Below are positions 1 through 6,650 of a stretch of 12,254 nucleotides of DNA, piece after piece. The stretch's first letter is position 1. Every line of letters starts with the position of its first letter. The stretch covers positions 1-12,254 of the forward strand of contig JADCGM010000208.1 in NCBI GenBank assembly GCA_020249025.1, written 5' to 3'. The DNA comes from Alphaproteobacteria bacterium (GTDB lineage Bacteria; Pseudomonadota; Alphaproteobacteria; Sphingomonadales; Sphingomonadaceae). The position numbers and the translations under genes are program-made. The notes under the pieces are model-generated. The model was not told where the DNA came from. It was given only the letters and a program-made list of their open reading frames with translations, and did not search any database.

Positions 1-175
1 CGTGTACCGCGTCGGCCCCGGCGGAAACGTCCTGGAGAGCACCTTGGTCGTCTACGACTTCACGGCGTCGGACGTGCGCTTCGGCACCGGCCCGGCCCCT
101 GTCCCCGAACCCGCCCCCCTCGCCCTCCTCGGCCTCGGCCTGCTCGCCACAGCGGCGCGGCGGCGGCGGGGCTGA
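1..175 (+). CDS. PEP-CTERM sorting domain protein, C-terminal part only
   Basis: Only the last 57 codons are in the window; the reading frame is open from base 2 to a TGA at 173-175. The final 24 residues have the three parts of a PEP-CTERM signal: Val-Pro-Glu-Pro, then a hydrophobic stretch rich in Leu, Gly and Ala (PLALLGLGLLATAA), then a basic end (RRRRG). In this family the tail sends an exported protein to the inner membrane for processing by an exosortase, and such proteins are usually surface or matrix components. The residues before it (VYRVGPGGNVLEST, then a short beta-rich stretch) give no family by eye, so the role of the mature protein cannot be stated. No exosortase gene is in the window. 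The tail assignment is strong; anything about the rest of the protein is open. Confidence 0.8.
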   Translation, partial: VYRVGPGGNVLESTLVVYDFTASDVRFGTGPAPVPEPAPLALLGLGLLATAARRRRG

Positions 176-259
176 CGAGAAGCCGGGCCGAACCGCACCG
201 GCACCGGGGCCGCGCGACGCATAGACGCGAATCCGCTTTCCTACGGCCGGGCGCGCACA

Positions 260-278
260 GTATGTTCTTTGTATGTTC
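260..278. repeat. Direct repeat of GTATGTTC, 11-bp period
   Basis: GTATGTTC occurs at 260-267 and again at 271-278, separated by TTT, so the two copies lie one helical turn apart on the same face of the DNA. The stretch 176-456 between the PEP-CTERM gene and thrS otherwise has no gene; besides this repeat it holds a small hairpin (ATCCC at 351-355 with GGGAT at 361-365) and the candidate thrS promoter. The repeat could be a binding site for a regulator or an A/T-rich promoter element, but nothing in the sequence decides which. Confidence 0.3.
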
Positions 279-393
279 CTGTCGGTGCCATCCCGCTTCG
301 CCGCACACCGCCCCGCCGGTCGCGTGGGCTGGCGCTCGGCCCCGGATGTGATCCCCTTTTGGGATGATACTTTGATTGAACTTTGGGCCGCGC

Positions 394-423
394 TTGCCCT
401 TTGCCGCCGCCTCGCGGCATAAG
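394..423 (+). promoter_or_regulatory. Candidate sigma-70 promoter of thrS
   Basis: TTGCCC (394-399) and CATAAG (418-423) are separated by 18 bp and each matches four of six bases of the housekeeping consensus. Transcription would start near 430, giving a leader of roughly 27 nt before the GTG at 457. A 6-bp inverted repeat, TGCCGC (402-407) with GCGGCA (414-419), lies between and partly under the two boxes and could be an operator. Assigned by eye only. Confidence 0.3.
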
Positions 424-456
424 CCCCGCTCACTTCGCAGCCGAGAGAGACTTCCC

Positions 457-2460
457 GTGTCCGAGACGATCCGCCTGACGCTTCCCGATGGGTCCGTGCG
501 CGAGATGCCGCGCGGGACCACCGGCGGCGATGTGGCGCGGTCGATCGGGCCGGGGCTGGCCAAGGCGGCGCTGGCGGCGAAGGTCGACGGCGAGGTCATC
601 GATCTGGAGCGGCCGATCGAGCGAGACGCCGCGCTCGCGCTCGTCACCGTCCGTGACGAGGCCGATGCGCTGGAGCTTGTCCGCCACGACTATGCGCACA
701 TCCTCGCCGAGGCGGTGCAGGCGCTCTATCCCGGCACGCAGATCACCTTCGGCCCGGCGACCGACGACGGCTTCTACTACGACTTCGCCCCCGCCCCGGG
801 GCGCGGCATGTTCACCGAGGAGGACCTGCCTGCCATCGAGGAGGCGATGCGCGCCATCATCGCGCGCGACCAGCCGCTCGTCCGCGAGGTCTGGGAGCGG
901 CAGGCGCTGATCGACGCCTGGTCGAAGGCCGGCGAGACGTTCAAGGCCGAATGGGCGGGCCAGTTGCCCGACGGCGAGGAGATCAGCGTCTATCGTTCGG
1001 GCGCATGGTTCGACATGTGCCGCGGCCCCCACCTCGTCTCGACGGGCAAGCTCGATCCGCAGGCGTTCAAGCTGACACGCGTCTCCGGGGCCTATTGGCG
1101 CGGCGACCCGAAGAACCCGATGCTCAGCCGCATCTACGGCACCGGCTGGCTTTCGAAGAAGCAGCTCGACGCGCATCTGACGCGGCTCGAGGAGGCGGCC
1201 AAGCGCGACCACCGCAAGCTCGGCAACGAGATGGGTCTGTTCCACCTCCAGCAGGAGGCGCACGGCTCGGTGTTCTGGCACCCGCACGGCTTCACCATCT
1301 GGCGGCAGCTGGAAAGCTACATGCGCCGCGCCATCGACGAGGCCGGCTACCGCGAGGTGAAGACGCCGCAGATCATGGACGCGCGCCAGTGGGAGCAGTC
1401 TGGCCACTGGGGCAAGTACCGCGAGAACATGTTCGTCATCCCCGACGAGGTGCCGAACGTCGACGACGAGGGGCCGGTCATCAGCGGCGACGCCGACTGG
1501 ATGGCCTTGAAGCCCATGAACTGCCCGGCGCACGTCCTTATCTTCCGGCAGGGCATCAAGTCCTACCGCGATCTGCCGCTGCGCCTGTTCGAGCATGGCT
1601 GCTGCCACCGCAACGAGCCGCACGGCGCGCTCCACGGCCTGATGCGCGTCCGCCAGTTCACGCAGGACGACGCGCACATCTTCTGCCGCGAGGACCAGAT
1701 CGTCGACGAGGTGCAGGCCTTCTGCCGCCTCGCCGACCGCATCTATCGCGATTTCGGCTTTACCTATTCGATCAAGCTGGCCCTGCGCCCCGAGAAGCGC
1801 TTCGGCACCGACGAGATGTGGGATCAGGCCGAGGCCGAGCTTCGCGACGCGGTGAAGAAGGCCGGGCTCGCCACGCCCGAATATGGCTGGGAAGAGCTGC
1901 CCGGCGAGGGCGCCTTCTATGCGCCCAAGCTCGAATGGCATCTGACCGACGCCATCGGCCGCACCTGGCAGGTCGGCACCATCCAGTCGGACCGGGTGCT
2001 CCCCGAACGTCTCGACGCCAGCTATGTCGGCGAGGACGGCGAGCGCCACCGGCCGGTGATGCTCCACCGTGCCATCTTCGGCTCCTACGAGCGCTTCATC
2101 GGCATCCTCATCGAGCATTACGCCGGCCGCATGCCGATGTGGCTCGCCCCCGTGCAGGCGGTGGTGGCGACGATCGTCTCGGACGCCGACGGCTATGCCA
2201 ATGAGGTCGTCGCGGCGCTGAAGGCCGCCGGGCTGCGCGCCGAGGCCGATCTCCGGAACGAGAAAATCAACTACAAGGTCCGCGAGCACAGCCTCGCCAA
2301 GGTCCCGGCGCTGCTCGTCGTCGGCAAGCGCGAGGCGGAGGAAGGCAAGGTCGCGATCCGGCGGCTGGGCAGCGAGGGCCAGCAGATCCTGACCCTCGCC
2401 GAGGCCGTCGCCGCGCTGGCCGCCGAGGCGGCTGCGCCCGATCTGCGGCCCGCCGCGTGA
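457..2460 (+). CDS. thrS: Threonyl-tRNA synthetase
   Basis: Charges tRNA-Thr with threonine in the cytoplasm, as a class II homodimer with a catalytic zinc. The protein is 667 residues from the GTG at 457, close to the family's usual 640-670. Domains in order: TGS domain (about 1-60); second editing domain with the HDYAH motif (His77, His81) and the later FDMCRGPHL segment, which hydrolyses mischarged Ser-tRNA; class II catalytic core with motif 2 around RLFEHGCCHRNEPHG; motif 3 in the LHRAIFGSYERFIG segment; and a C-terminal anticodon-binding domain (about 560-650). The expected zinc ligands are visible as Cys356 (MNCP), His407 (DDAHIF) and His537 (LHRAI). A short insertion (IPDEVPNVDDEGPVISGD) precedes the MNCP motif. 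I chose GTG 457 (preceded by AGAGAGA at 444-450) because the longer frame from TTG 376 adds 27 residues with no family resemblance. infC follows 131 bp downstream on the same strand. Confidence 0.97.
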   Translation: MSETIRLTLPDGSVREMPRGTTGGDVARSIGPGLAKAALAAKVDGEVIDLERPIERDAALALVTVRDEADALELVRHDYAHILAEAVQALYPGTQITFGPATDDGFYYDFAPAPGRGMFTEEDLPAIEEAMRAIIARDQPLVREVWERQALIDAWSKAGETFKAEWAGQLPDGEEISVYRSGAWFDMCRGPHLVSTGKLDPQAFKLTRVSGAYWRGDPKNPMLSRIYGTGWLSKKQLDAHLTRLEEAAKRDHRKLGNEMGLFHLQQEAHGSVFWHPHGFTIWRQLESYMRRAIDEAGYREVKTPQIMDARQWEQSGHWGKYRENMFVIPDEVPNVDDEGPVISGDADWMALKPMNCPAHVLIFRQGIKSYRDLPLRLFEHGCCHRNEPHGALHGLMRVRQFTQDDAHIFCREDQIVDEVQAFCRLADRIYRDFGFTYSIKLALRPEKRFGTDEMWDQAEAELRDAVKKAGLATPEYGWEELPGEGAFYAPKLEWHLTDAIGRTWQVGTIQSDRVLPERLDASYVGEDGERHRPVMLHRAIFGSYERFIGILIEHYAGRMPMWLAPVQAVVATIVSDADGYANEVVAALKAAGLRAEADLRNEKINYKVREHSLAKVPALLVVGKREAEEGKVAIRRLGSEGQQILTLAEAVAALAAEAAAPDLRPAA

Positions 2461-2475
2461 GCGACTGAACAGGGA

Positions 2476-2495
2476 CCCGCGCGCCACAGCGCGGG
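2476..2495 (+). promoter_or_regulatory. GC-rich hairpin between thrS and infC
   Basis: CCCGCGC (2476-2482) pairs perfectly with GCGCGGG (2489-2495) around a 6-nt loop, 15 bp after the thrS stop. No run of T follows, so it is not a standard intrinsic terminator; it could protect the thrS 3' end or tune read-through into infC. A second, longer-range pairing in the same spacer joins GCGCGTC (2519-2525) to GACGCGC (2554-2560), which suggests a folded infC leader. I see no clear promoter in the spacer. Confidence 0.4.
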
Positions 2496-2578
2496 GACAA
2501 TTCTCGTCCGTTGCGGCGGCGCGTCTTTTCGCGGCGGCCGATCCGGATTACATGACGCGCTTGATTTTGGGCTGAAAC

Positions 2579-2594
2579 AGGAGACCCGACCATC
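2579..2594 (+). promoter_or_regulatory. infC ribosome binding site and ATC start codon
   Basis: AGGAG at 2579-2583 is the only good Shine-Dalgarno in the leader. Eight bases after it comes ATC at 2592-2594, in frame with infC. The nearest ATG (2619) has no purine-rich sequence before it (CTGTCCCGGCGCCCC), and an in-frame TGA at 2562 excludes any start further upstream. ATG, GTG and TTG are otherwise absent between 2562 and 2619. This spacing decides the start in favour of ATC. Confidence 0.7.
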
Positions 2595-3146
2595 CGACCG
2601 CCTCTGTCCCGGCGCCCCATGGCGCCTTTGCCGCCGCTCACCGGCCCGCGCTACAACGAGTTCATCACCGTCCCGAAGGTCCGTGTCATCGACCAGGACG
2701 GCGAGAATCTCGGCGTGATGTACACGCGCGAAGCCATCGCCACCGCCGCCGAGGTCGGTCTCGATCTCGTCGAGGTCAGCCCCAACGCTGATCCGCCGGT
2801 GTGCAAGTTCCTCGACGTCGGCAAGTACAAGTACGAGGCGCAGAAGAAGGCGGCCGCCGCGCGGAAGTCGCAGAAGACGCAGGAGATCAAGGAGATCAAG
2901 ATGCGTCCGAACATCGACGACCACGACTACGACACCAAGATGAAGGCGATCCACCGCTTCATCGACGAGGGCGACAAGGTGAAGCTGACGCTGCGTTTCC
3001 GCGGCCGCGAGCTCGCCAACGGCGCGCTCGGCATGCAGCTCATGCACCGCGTCCAGGCCGACACCGCCGAAGTCGCCAAGGTCGAGCAGCATCCGAAGAT
3101 GGAAGGCCGTCAGATGCTGATGGTCATCGCGCCCAAGCAGCAGTAG
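2592..3146 (+). CDS. infC: Translation initiation factor IF-3
   Basis: Binds the 30S subunit, keeps it free of 50S and checks the start codon and initiator tRNA. From the ATC at 2592 the protein is 184 residues (Met-RPPLSRRPMAPLPPLTG...), the usual length for IF-3; from the ATG at 2619 it would be 175. The N-terminal domain holds PKVRVIDQDGENLGVM and the GLDLVEVSPNADPPVCKFLD segment; a lysine-rich linker helix (KYEAQKKAAAARKSQK) follows; the C-terminal, 30S-binding domain begins near KEIKMRPNIDDHDYDTK and includes KVKLTLRFRGREL. The RRPMAP stretch upstream of the ATG resembles the N-termini of other alphaproteobacterial IF-3 proteins, which supports the longer form. A non-standard start codon is a known trait of infC in enterobacteria (AUU), where IF-3 represses its own translation by rejecting such starts; the same control is inferred here. 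The gene follows thrS but rpmI-rplT do not follow; an intrinsic terminator does. Confidence 0.95.
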   Translation: MRPPLSRRPMAPLPPLTGPRYNEFITVPKVRVIDQDGENLGVMYTREAIATAAEVGLDLVEVSPNADPPVCKFLDVGKYKYEAQKKAAAARKSQKTQEIKEIKMRPNIDDHDYDTKMKAIHRFIDEGDKVKLTLRFRGRELANGALGMQLMHRVQADTAEVAKVEQHPKMEGRQMLMVIAPKQQ

Positions 3147-3170
3147 CGGCACCAGCGCTCAACGATCGAA

Positions 3171-3199
3171 GGGCGGGCCCTCCCGGGCTCGCCCATTTT
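3171..3199 (+). terminator. Intrinsic terminator of infC
   Basis: GGGCGGGCCC (3171-3180) pairs with GGGCTCGCCC (3185-3194) over ten positions including one G-T pair, with a TCCC loop, followed by ATTTT. It lies 24 bp after the infC stop and reads out on the plus strand. Confidence 0.8.
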
Positions 3200-3218
3200 C
3201 ATGTCCCCCGGGCAGCCC

Positions 3219-3251
3219 AAAAAAATGGCCGGGATCTTGCGATCCCGGCCA
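3219..3251 (-). terminator. Intrinsic terminator of glnK-amtB
   Basis: Read on the minus strand, an 11-bp perfect stem (TGGCCGGGATC with GATCCCGGCCA, 3251-3226) around a 4-nt loop is followed by seven consecutive T (3225-3219). It begins 23 bp after the amtB stop. It stands back to back with the infC terminator, so the two convergent operons are insulated from each other. Confidence 0.93.
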
Positions 3252-3274
3252 GTCTGCTTTCCTTGGGGAGGAAC

Positions 3275-4687
3275 TCAATAATTGTAGGCCCGCTCGCCGT
3301 GTTCGGAGAGGTCGAGGCCCTCGCGCTCGGCCTCTTCCGTCGGCCGGAGCCCGAAGATCTTGTCGATCGCGAAGAACAGAATGGCGGAGCCGATGCCCGA
3401 CCACAGCACCGTGATGCCGACCGCCTTCAGCTGCGTGACGACCTGCGCCGCCATGTCGTAGCTGCCGACCGCCGCCGGGAAGACGGTGTAGTCGAAGAAG
3501 CCCTGCCCGCCGAGCGCCGGGTCGGCGACGATGCCGGTGCCGATCGCACCGACGATGCCGCCGACGCCGTGGACGCCGAAGACGTCCAGCGTGTCGTCGA
3601 ACTTGAACTTGTTCTTGATGGTCGAGACGAACAGGTAGCAGATCGGCGAGACCACGAGGCCGAGCACGATCGCAGTGCCGGGGGCGGCGAAGCCCGAGGC
3701 CGGCGTGATCGCGACGAGACCCGCCACCGCACCCGTCGCCGCACCGAGCATCGACGGCTTGCCGTGCTTGAACTGCTCGACGAGCGCCCAGCTCACCGCC
3801 GCCGCGGCGGTCGCCACGAAGGTGTTGATGAAGGCGACCGCGGTGACGCCGTTGGCTTCAAGGTTGGAGCCGGCGTTGAAGCCGAACCAGCCCACCCACA
3901 GCAGCGAGGCGCCGATCATGGTCATGGTGAGCGAGTGCGGCGGGGTGGCTTCCTTGCCGAAGCCGACGCGCTTGCCGATCATGAGGCAGCCGACAAGGCC
4001 GGCGATGCCCGCGTTGATGTGGACGACGGTGCCGCCCGCGAAGTCGAGCGCGCCCATGCCCCACAGCAGGCCATAGTCGGTCGGCGCATCCGGCAGGAAG
4101 TCCGGGCCGGCCCAGTACCAGACCATGTGGGCGATCGGGAAATAGACCACCGTCAGCCAGAGCACGACGAACAGCATCAGCGGCCCGAACTTCACGCGCT
4201 CGGCGAAGGCCCCGACGATCAGCGCCGGCGTGATGCAGGCGAAGGTCATCTGGAACACGACGAAGACGTATTCGGGCAGGTAGACGTTGTTCGAGAAGGT
4301 CGCCGCATAGGTCGACCCGCTCACGCCCTGCAGGAACATCTTCGACAGGCCGCCGATGAACTCGTTGTTGCTGGTGAAGGCGAGGCTGTAGCCCCAGCTC
4401 ACCCAGACGAGCGCGGCGATGCTGACGATCATGAACACCTGCATCAGCAGGCTCAGCATGTTCTTGGTGCGCACGAGGCCGCCGTAGAACAGCGCCAGCG
4501 CCGGGACCGACATCATCAGCACGAGCGCCGACGAGGTCAGCATCCAGGCGACGTCGCCCTTGTCGACCATGCCGGCCATCTGCTCGACCGTCGGCGCCTT
4601 GATTGGGCCGTCCTGCGCGAGCGCAGGCGTCGCGACGAGCGTCAGGCCCCAGGCCCCCGCGCGCCGCATGAGATTGGTGAGGTTCAT
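3275..4687 (-). CDS. amtB: Ammonium transporter AmtB
   Basis: Trimeric inner-membrane ammonium channel used when ammonium is scarce. The 470-residue protein starts with a probable cleaved signal peptide (basic MRR, hydrophobic GAWGLTLVA, cleavage after ALA at about residue 24), followed by eleven or so hydrophobic segments. Family landmarks are visible: FYGGLVRTKN (67-76), the Phe gate segment FQMTFACIT (145-153), the pore twin histidines His223 (VVHINAG) and His373 (FGVHGVGG), and a cytoplasmic tail (about 445-470, LRPTEEAEREGLDLSEHGE) of the type that PII proteins bind to block the channel. The start ATG at 4687 is preceded by GGGGGAC at good spacing. glnK lies 16 bp upstream on the same strand, so the channel and its blocker are co-transcribed. 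A strong terminator follows. Confidence 0.97.
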   Translation of the reverse strand: MNLTNLMRRAGAWGLTLVATPALAQDGPIKAPTVEQMAGMVDKGDVAWMLTSSALVLMMSVPALALFYGGLVRTKNMLSLLMQVFMIVSIAALVWVSWGYSLAFTSNNEFIGGLSKMFLQGVSGSTYAATFSNNVYLPEYVFVVFQMTFACITPALIVGAFAERVKFGPLMLFVVLWLTVVYFPIAHMVWYWAGPDFLPDAPTDYGLLWGMGALDFAGGTVVHINAGIAGLVGCLMIGKRVGFGKEATPPHSLTMTMIGASLLWVGWFGFNAGSNLEANGVTAVAFINTFVATAAAAVSWALVEQFKHGKPSMLGAATGAVAGLVAITPASGFAAPGTAIVLGLVVSPICYLFVSTIKNKFKFDDTLDVFGVHGVGGIVGAIGTGIVADPALGGQGFFDYTVFPAAVGSYDMAAQVVTQLKAVGITVLWSGIGSAILFFAIDKIFGLRPTEEAEREGLDLSEHGERAYNY

Positions 4688-4703
4688 CGCTGCGTCCCCC
4701 AGA

Positions 4704-5042
4704 CTAAAGCGCGGTGTCGTCGGTTTCGCCGGTGCGGATCCGCACCGCGCCGCCGACGTCGATCGTGAAGATCTTGCCGTCGCCGATCGATCCGGTGTGC
4801 GCCGCCTGCTGGATCGTCTCCACGACGCGCGACGCGAGGCCGTCGTCGCAGACGACCTCGACCTTGATCTTCGGCACCATGTTGGTGGTGTATTCGGCCC
4901 CCCGATAAATCTCGGTCTGGCCCTTCTGCCGTCCGAAGCCCTTGACCTCGGTGACGGTCATCCCCTGAACCCCCAGGCTCGACAGGGCCTCCCGGACCTC
5001 GTCGAGCTTGAAGGGCTTGATGATCGCGATGATGAGTTTCAC
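4704..5042 (-). CDS. glnK: Nitrogen regulatory protein PII (GlnK type)
   Basis: Small trimeric signal protein that senses 2-oxoglutarate, ATP/ADP and, through uridylylation, glutamine. The 112-residue length is typical. The T-loop signature YRGAEY (46-51) includes the uridylylated Tyr51; the second PII signature TGSIGDGKIF (83-92) forms part of the nucleotide site. The start is GTG at 5042, fixed by AGGAGG (5053-5048) five bases before it; the family's MKLI N-terminus begins exactly there. I call it GlnK rather than GlnB because amtB follows directly; GlnB in these bacteria usually sits before glnA. A sigma-54 promoter upstream fits induction under nitrogen limitation. Confidence 0.95.
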   Translation of the reverse strand: MKLIIAIIKPFKLDEVREALSSLGVQGMTVTEVKGFGRQKGQTEIYRGAEYTTNMVPKIKVEVVCDDGLASRVVETIQQAAHTGSIGDGKIFTIDVGGAVRIRTGETDDTAL

Positions 5043-5071
5043 GCGGCCCTCCTTTCACCCCGGAGGCCCTC

Positions 5072-5087
5072 TGCAGGGGCCGTGCCA
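5072..5087 (-). promoter_or_regulatory. Sigma-54 promoter of glnK-amtB
   Basis: The minus strand reads TGGCACGGCCCCTGCA. Compared with the sigma-54 consensus TGGCACG-N4-TTGCA it differs only at the first base of the -12 box, and the invariant GG and GC are 12 bp apart as required. Transcription would start near 5061, about 18 bases before the GTG of glnK, leaving room for just the AGGAGG ribosome site. Confidence 0.88.
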
Positions 5088-5101
5088 GAGTCAGGAGTCT
5101 C

Positions 5102-5114
5102 GCTGCGACGCAGC
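5102..5114. repeat. 13-bp inverted repeat GCTGCGACGCAGC
   Basis: GCTGCG and CGCAGC flank a single A, a perfect palindrome about 15 bp upstream of the sigma-54 promoter, next to a run of five A (plus strand). It may be a further protein site in the glnK control region; its half-site spacing is shorter than that of the usual NtrC site, so I do not assign a regulator. Confidence 0.35.
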
Positions 5115-5142
5115 AAAAACGGGCGTGAAACGACCCAGCGTC

Positions 5143-5157
5143 GCCCAATTATTGGGC
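5143..5157. promoter_or_regulatory. NtrC-like binding site upstream of glnK
   Basis: GCCCAATTATTGGGC is a perfect 15-bp inverted repeat (seven-base arms, central T). It keeps the GC-x-C-x-A-N3-T-x-G-x-GC frame of NtrC sites (GCACYA-N3-TRGTGC) and is centred about 89 bp upstream of the predicted start, where a sigma-54 activator normally binds. It also lies only about 24 bp past the tldD stop, so on the minus strand it could fold as an RNA hairpin, but no T run follows, which makes the operator reading better. Confidence 0.5.
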
Positions 5158-5180
5158 AGTGGCTAATGGCCGCTTAAGAT

Positions 5181-6611
5181 TCAGGCAGCAGTGCCACCGA
5201 CAGTCAAACCCTGAATCATCAGAGTCGGTTGGCCGACTCCGGCGGGCACGGACTGGCCGCCCTTACCGCAGATGCCGACGCCCTCGTCGAGTTCGAGGTC
5301 GTTGCCGATCGCCATCACGCGCGTCAGCACGTCGGGGCCGTTGCCGATGAGCGTCGCGCCCTTGATCGGTGCGCCGAGCTTGCCGTTCTCGATCCGGTAG
5401 GCCTCGGTGCAGGAGAAGACGAACTTGCCCGAGGTGATGTCGACCTGTCCGCCGCCGAAGCTCTTGGCGTAGATGCCCGACTTGGCGCGCGCGAGGATCT
5501 CGCCGGGGTCTTCCTGGCCCGCCAGCATGAAGGTGTTGGTCATGCGCGGCATCGGCTGGTGGGCAAAGCTTTCGCGGCGACCGTTGCCCGTCGGCGCGAC
5601 GTTCATCAGCCGCGCGTTCAGCCGGTCCTGCATGTAGCCCTTGAGGATGCCGTCCTCGATGAGCACGGTGCGCGAGGTCGGCGTGCCCTCGTCGTCGATG
5701 GAGAGCGAGCCGCGGCGGTTTTCGAGCGAACCGTCGTCGACGACGGTCACGCCGGGCGCCGCCACGCGCTGGCCCAGCATCCCCGCGAACGCCGACGTGC
5801 CCTTGCGATTGAAGTCGCCCTCCAGCCCGTGGCCGATCGCTTCGTGCAGCAGCACTCCCGGCCAGCCCGGCCCGAGCACGACGGTCATCTCGCCTGCTGG
5901 TGCGGCGACCGCATCGAGGTTCACCAGCGCCTGATCGAGCGCGATGTCGATGGCGCGCTGCCAGGTCGCCGGCTCGAACAGCCGGTCGTAAAGATAGCGA
6001 CCGCCGAGCCCGTGGAAGCCGCTTTCGCGCCGCCCGTTCTGCTCGACCACGATCTGGACATTGAGGCGCACCAGCGGGCGGATGTCGCGGGCGCGGAAGC
6101 CCCCGGCGCGGACGATCTCGACAACGCCCCAGCTGCCGAGGAGACTCGCCGACACCTGCACCACACGCGGATCGCGGGCGCGCGCCGCCGTGTCGATCTC
6201 CTGAAGCAGCGCGACCTTCCTGGCGAAAGGGATCGCCGAGAGCGGATCGGCGTCGGTGTAGAGGTGACGGTTGGTGCGCGCGGGCGGCGCGGCGACGGTG
6301 CCGCCATGCCCCGACTTCACCACCTGAACCGTCTCTGCCGCGCGCCGGATCGCCGCCTGCGACAGCTCGTTGGCGTGGGCGTAGGCGGTGGTTTCGCCGG
6401 CGACGCCGCGCAGGCCGAAGCCCTGATTGGTGTCGAAGGTCGCCGCCTTCAGCCGCCCGTCATCGAAGGCGAAGCTTTCGGACGACTGCCACTGCAGGAA
6501 CAGCTCGCCGTCGTCGCAGCCCGAGAGCGCGTCGCCGACGAGGCGGTCGACCGCTGCGGGCTCGAGATCGGTGCCGCGGGTGAAGATGGTGGCGGGATCG
6601 AAGCTGGTCAT
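5181..6611 (-). CDS. tldD: Metalloprotease TldD
   Basis: TldD works with TldE (PmbA) as a zinc protease that trims unfolded peptides; in enterobacteria it matures microcin B17 and degrades the CcdA antitoxin. The 476 residues match the family (about 480). The metal site is HEAIGH (256-261) within LLHEAIGHGLEGDFNRKGTS, and the third expected ligand is Cys448 in GICGKGGQSVP. The conserved end QPTLMIQGLTVGGT is intact. Two starts are possible: ATG 6617 (adding Met-Ala) and ATG 6611. Neither has a Shine-Dalgarno; I chose 6611 because a TATATC box ends seven bases before it, which would make the message leaderless. An in-frame extension further upstream lies inside the divergent gene and has no family resemblance. 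No tldE/pmbA is in the window, which is usual since the two are often unlinked. Confidence 0.95.
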   Translation of the reverse strand: MTSFDPATIFTRGTDLEPAAVDRLVGDALSGCDDGELFLQWQSSESFAFDDGRLKAATFDTNQGFGLRGVAGETTAYAHANELSQAAIRRAAETVQVVKSGHGGTVAAPPARTNRHLYTDADPLSAIPFARKVALLQEIDTAARARDPRVVQVSASLLGSWGVVEIVRAGGFRARDIRPLVRLNVQIVVEQNGRRESGFHGLGGRYLYDRLFEPATWQRAIDIALDQALVNLDAVAAPAGEMTVVLGPGWPGVLLHEAIGHGLEGDFNRKGTSAFAGMLGQRVAAPGVTVVDDGSLENRRGSLSIDDEGTPTSRTVLIEDGILKGYMQDRLNARLMNVAPTGNGRRESFAHQPMPRMTNTFMLAGQEDPGEILARAKSGIYAKSFGGGQVDITSGKFVFSCTEAYRIENGKLGAPIKGATLIGNGPDVLTRVMAIGNDLELDEGVGICGKGGQSVPAGVGQPTLMIQGLTVGGTAA

Positions 6612-6617
6612 GGCCAT

Positions 6618-6623
6618 GATATA
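6618..6623 (-). promoter_or_regulatory. Possible -10 box of tldD (leaderless message)
   Basis: The minus strand reads TATATC immediately before ATGGCCATG. A transcript from this box would begin at or within a base or two of the ATG at 6611. No convincing -35 box is seen (TTTCCC lies 17 bp upstream). The whole space to the divergent gene at 6651 is only 39 bp. Confidence 0.3.
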
Positions 6624-6650
6624 GGCGCTGCAAACCGCAGGGGAAACGCC

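Noticed and set aside
376..456. TTG start giving a longer ThrS
   Set aside because: The 27 extra residues do not resemble the family and overlap the candidate promoter; the TGS domain begins right after GTG 457.
430..2487. A 685-codon open frame on the minus strand
   Set aside because: Antisense shadow of thrS with the same low-complexity composition and no recognisable motif.
2801..4768. A 655-codon open frame on the plus strand
   Set aside because: It covers part of infC out of frame, both terminators and the antisense of amtB. A real gene would not run through two strong terminators and it shows no domain.
5229..6650. Long N-terminal extension of the trmO frame on the plus strand
   Set aside because: It is antisense to tldD; the family start, with a good ribosome site, is at 6651.
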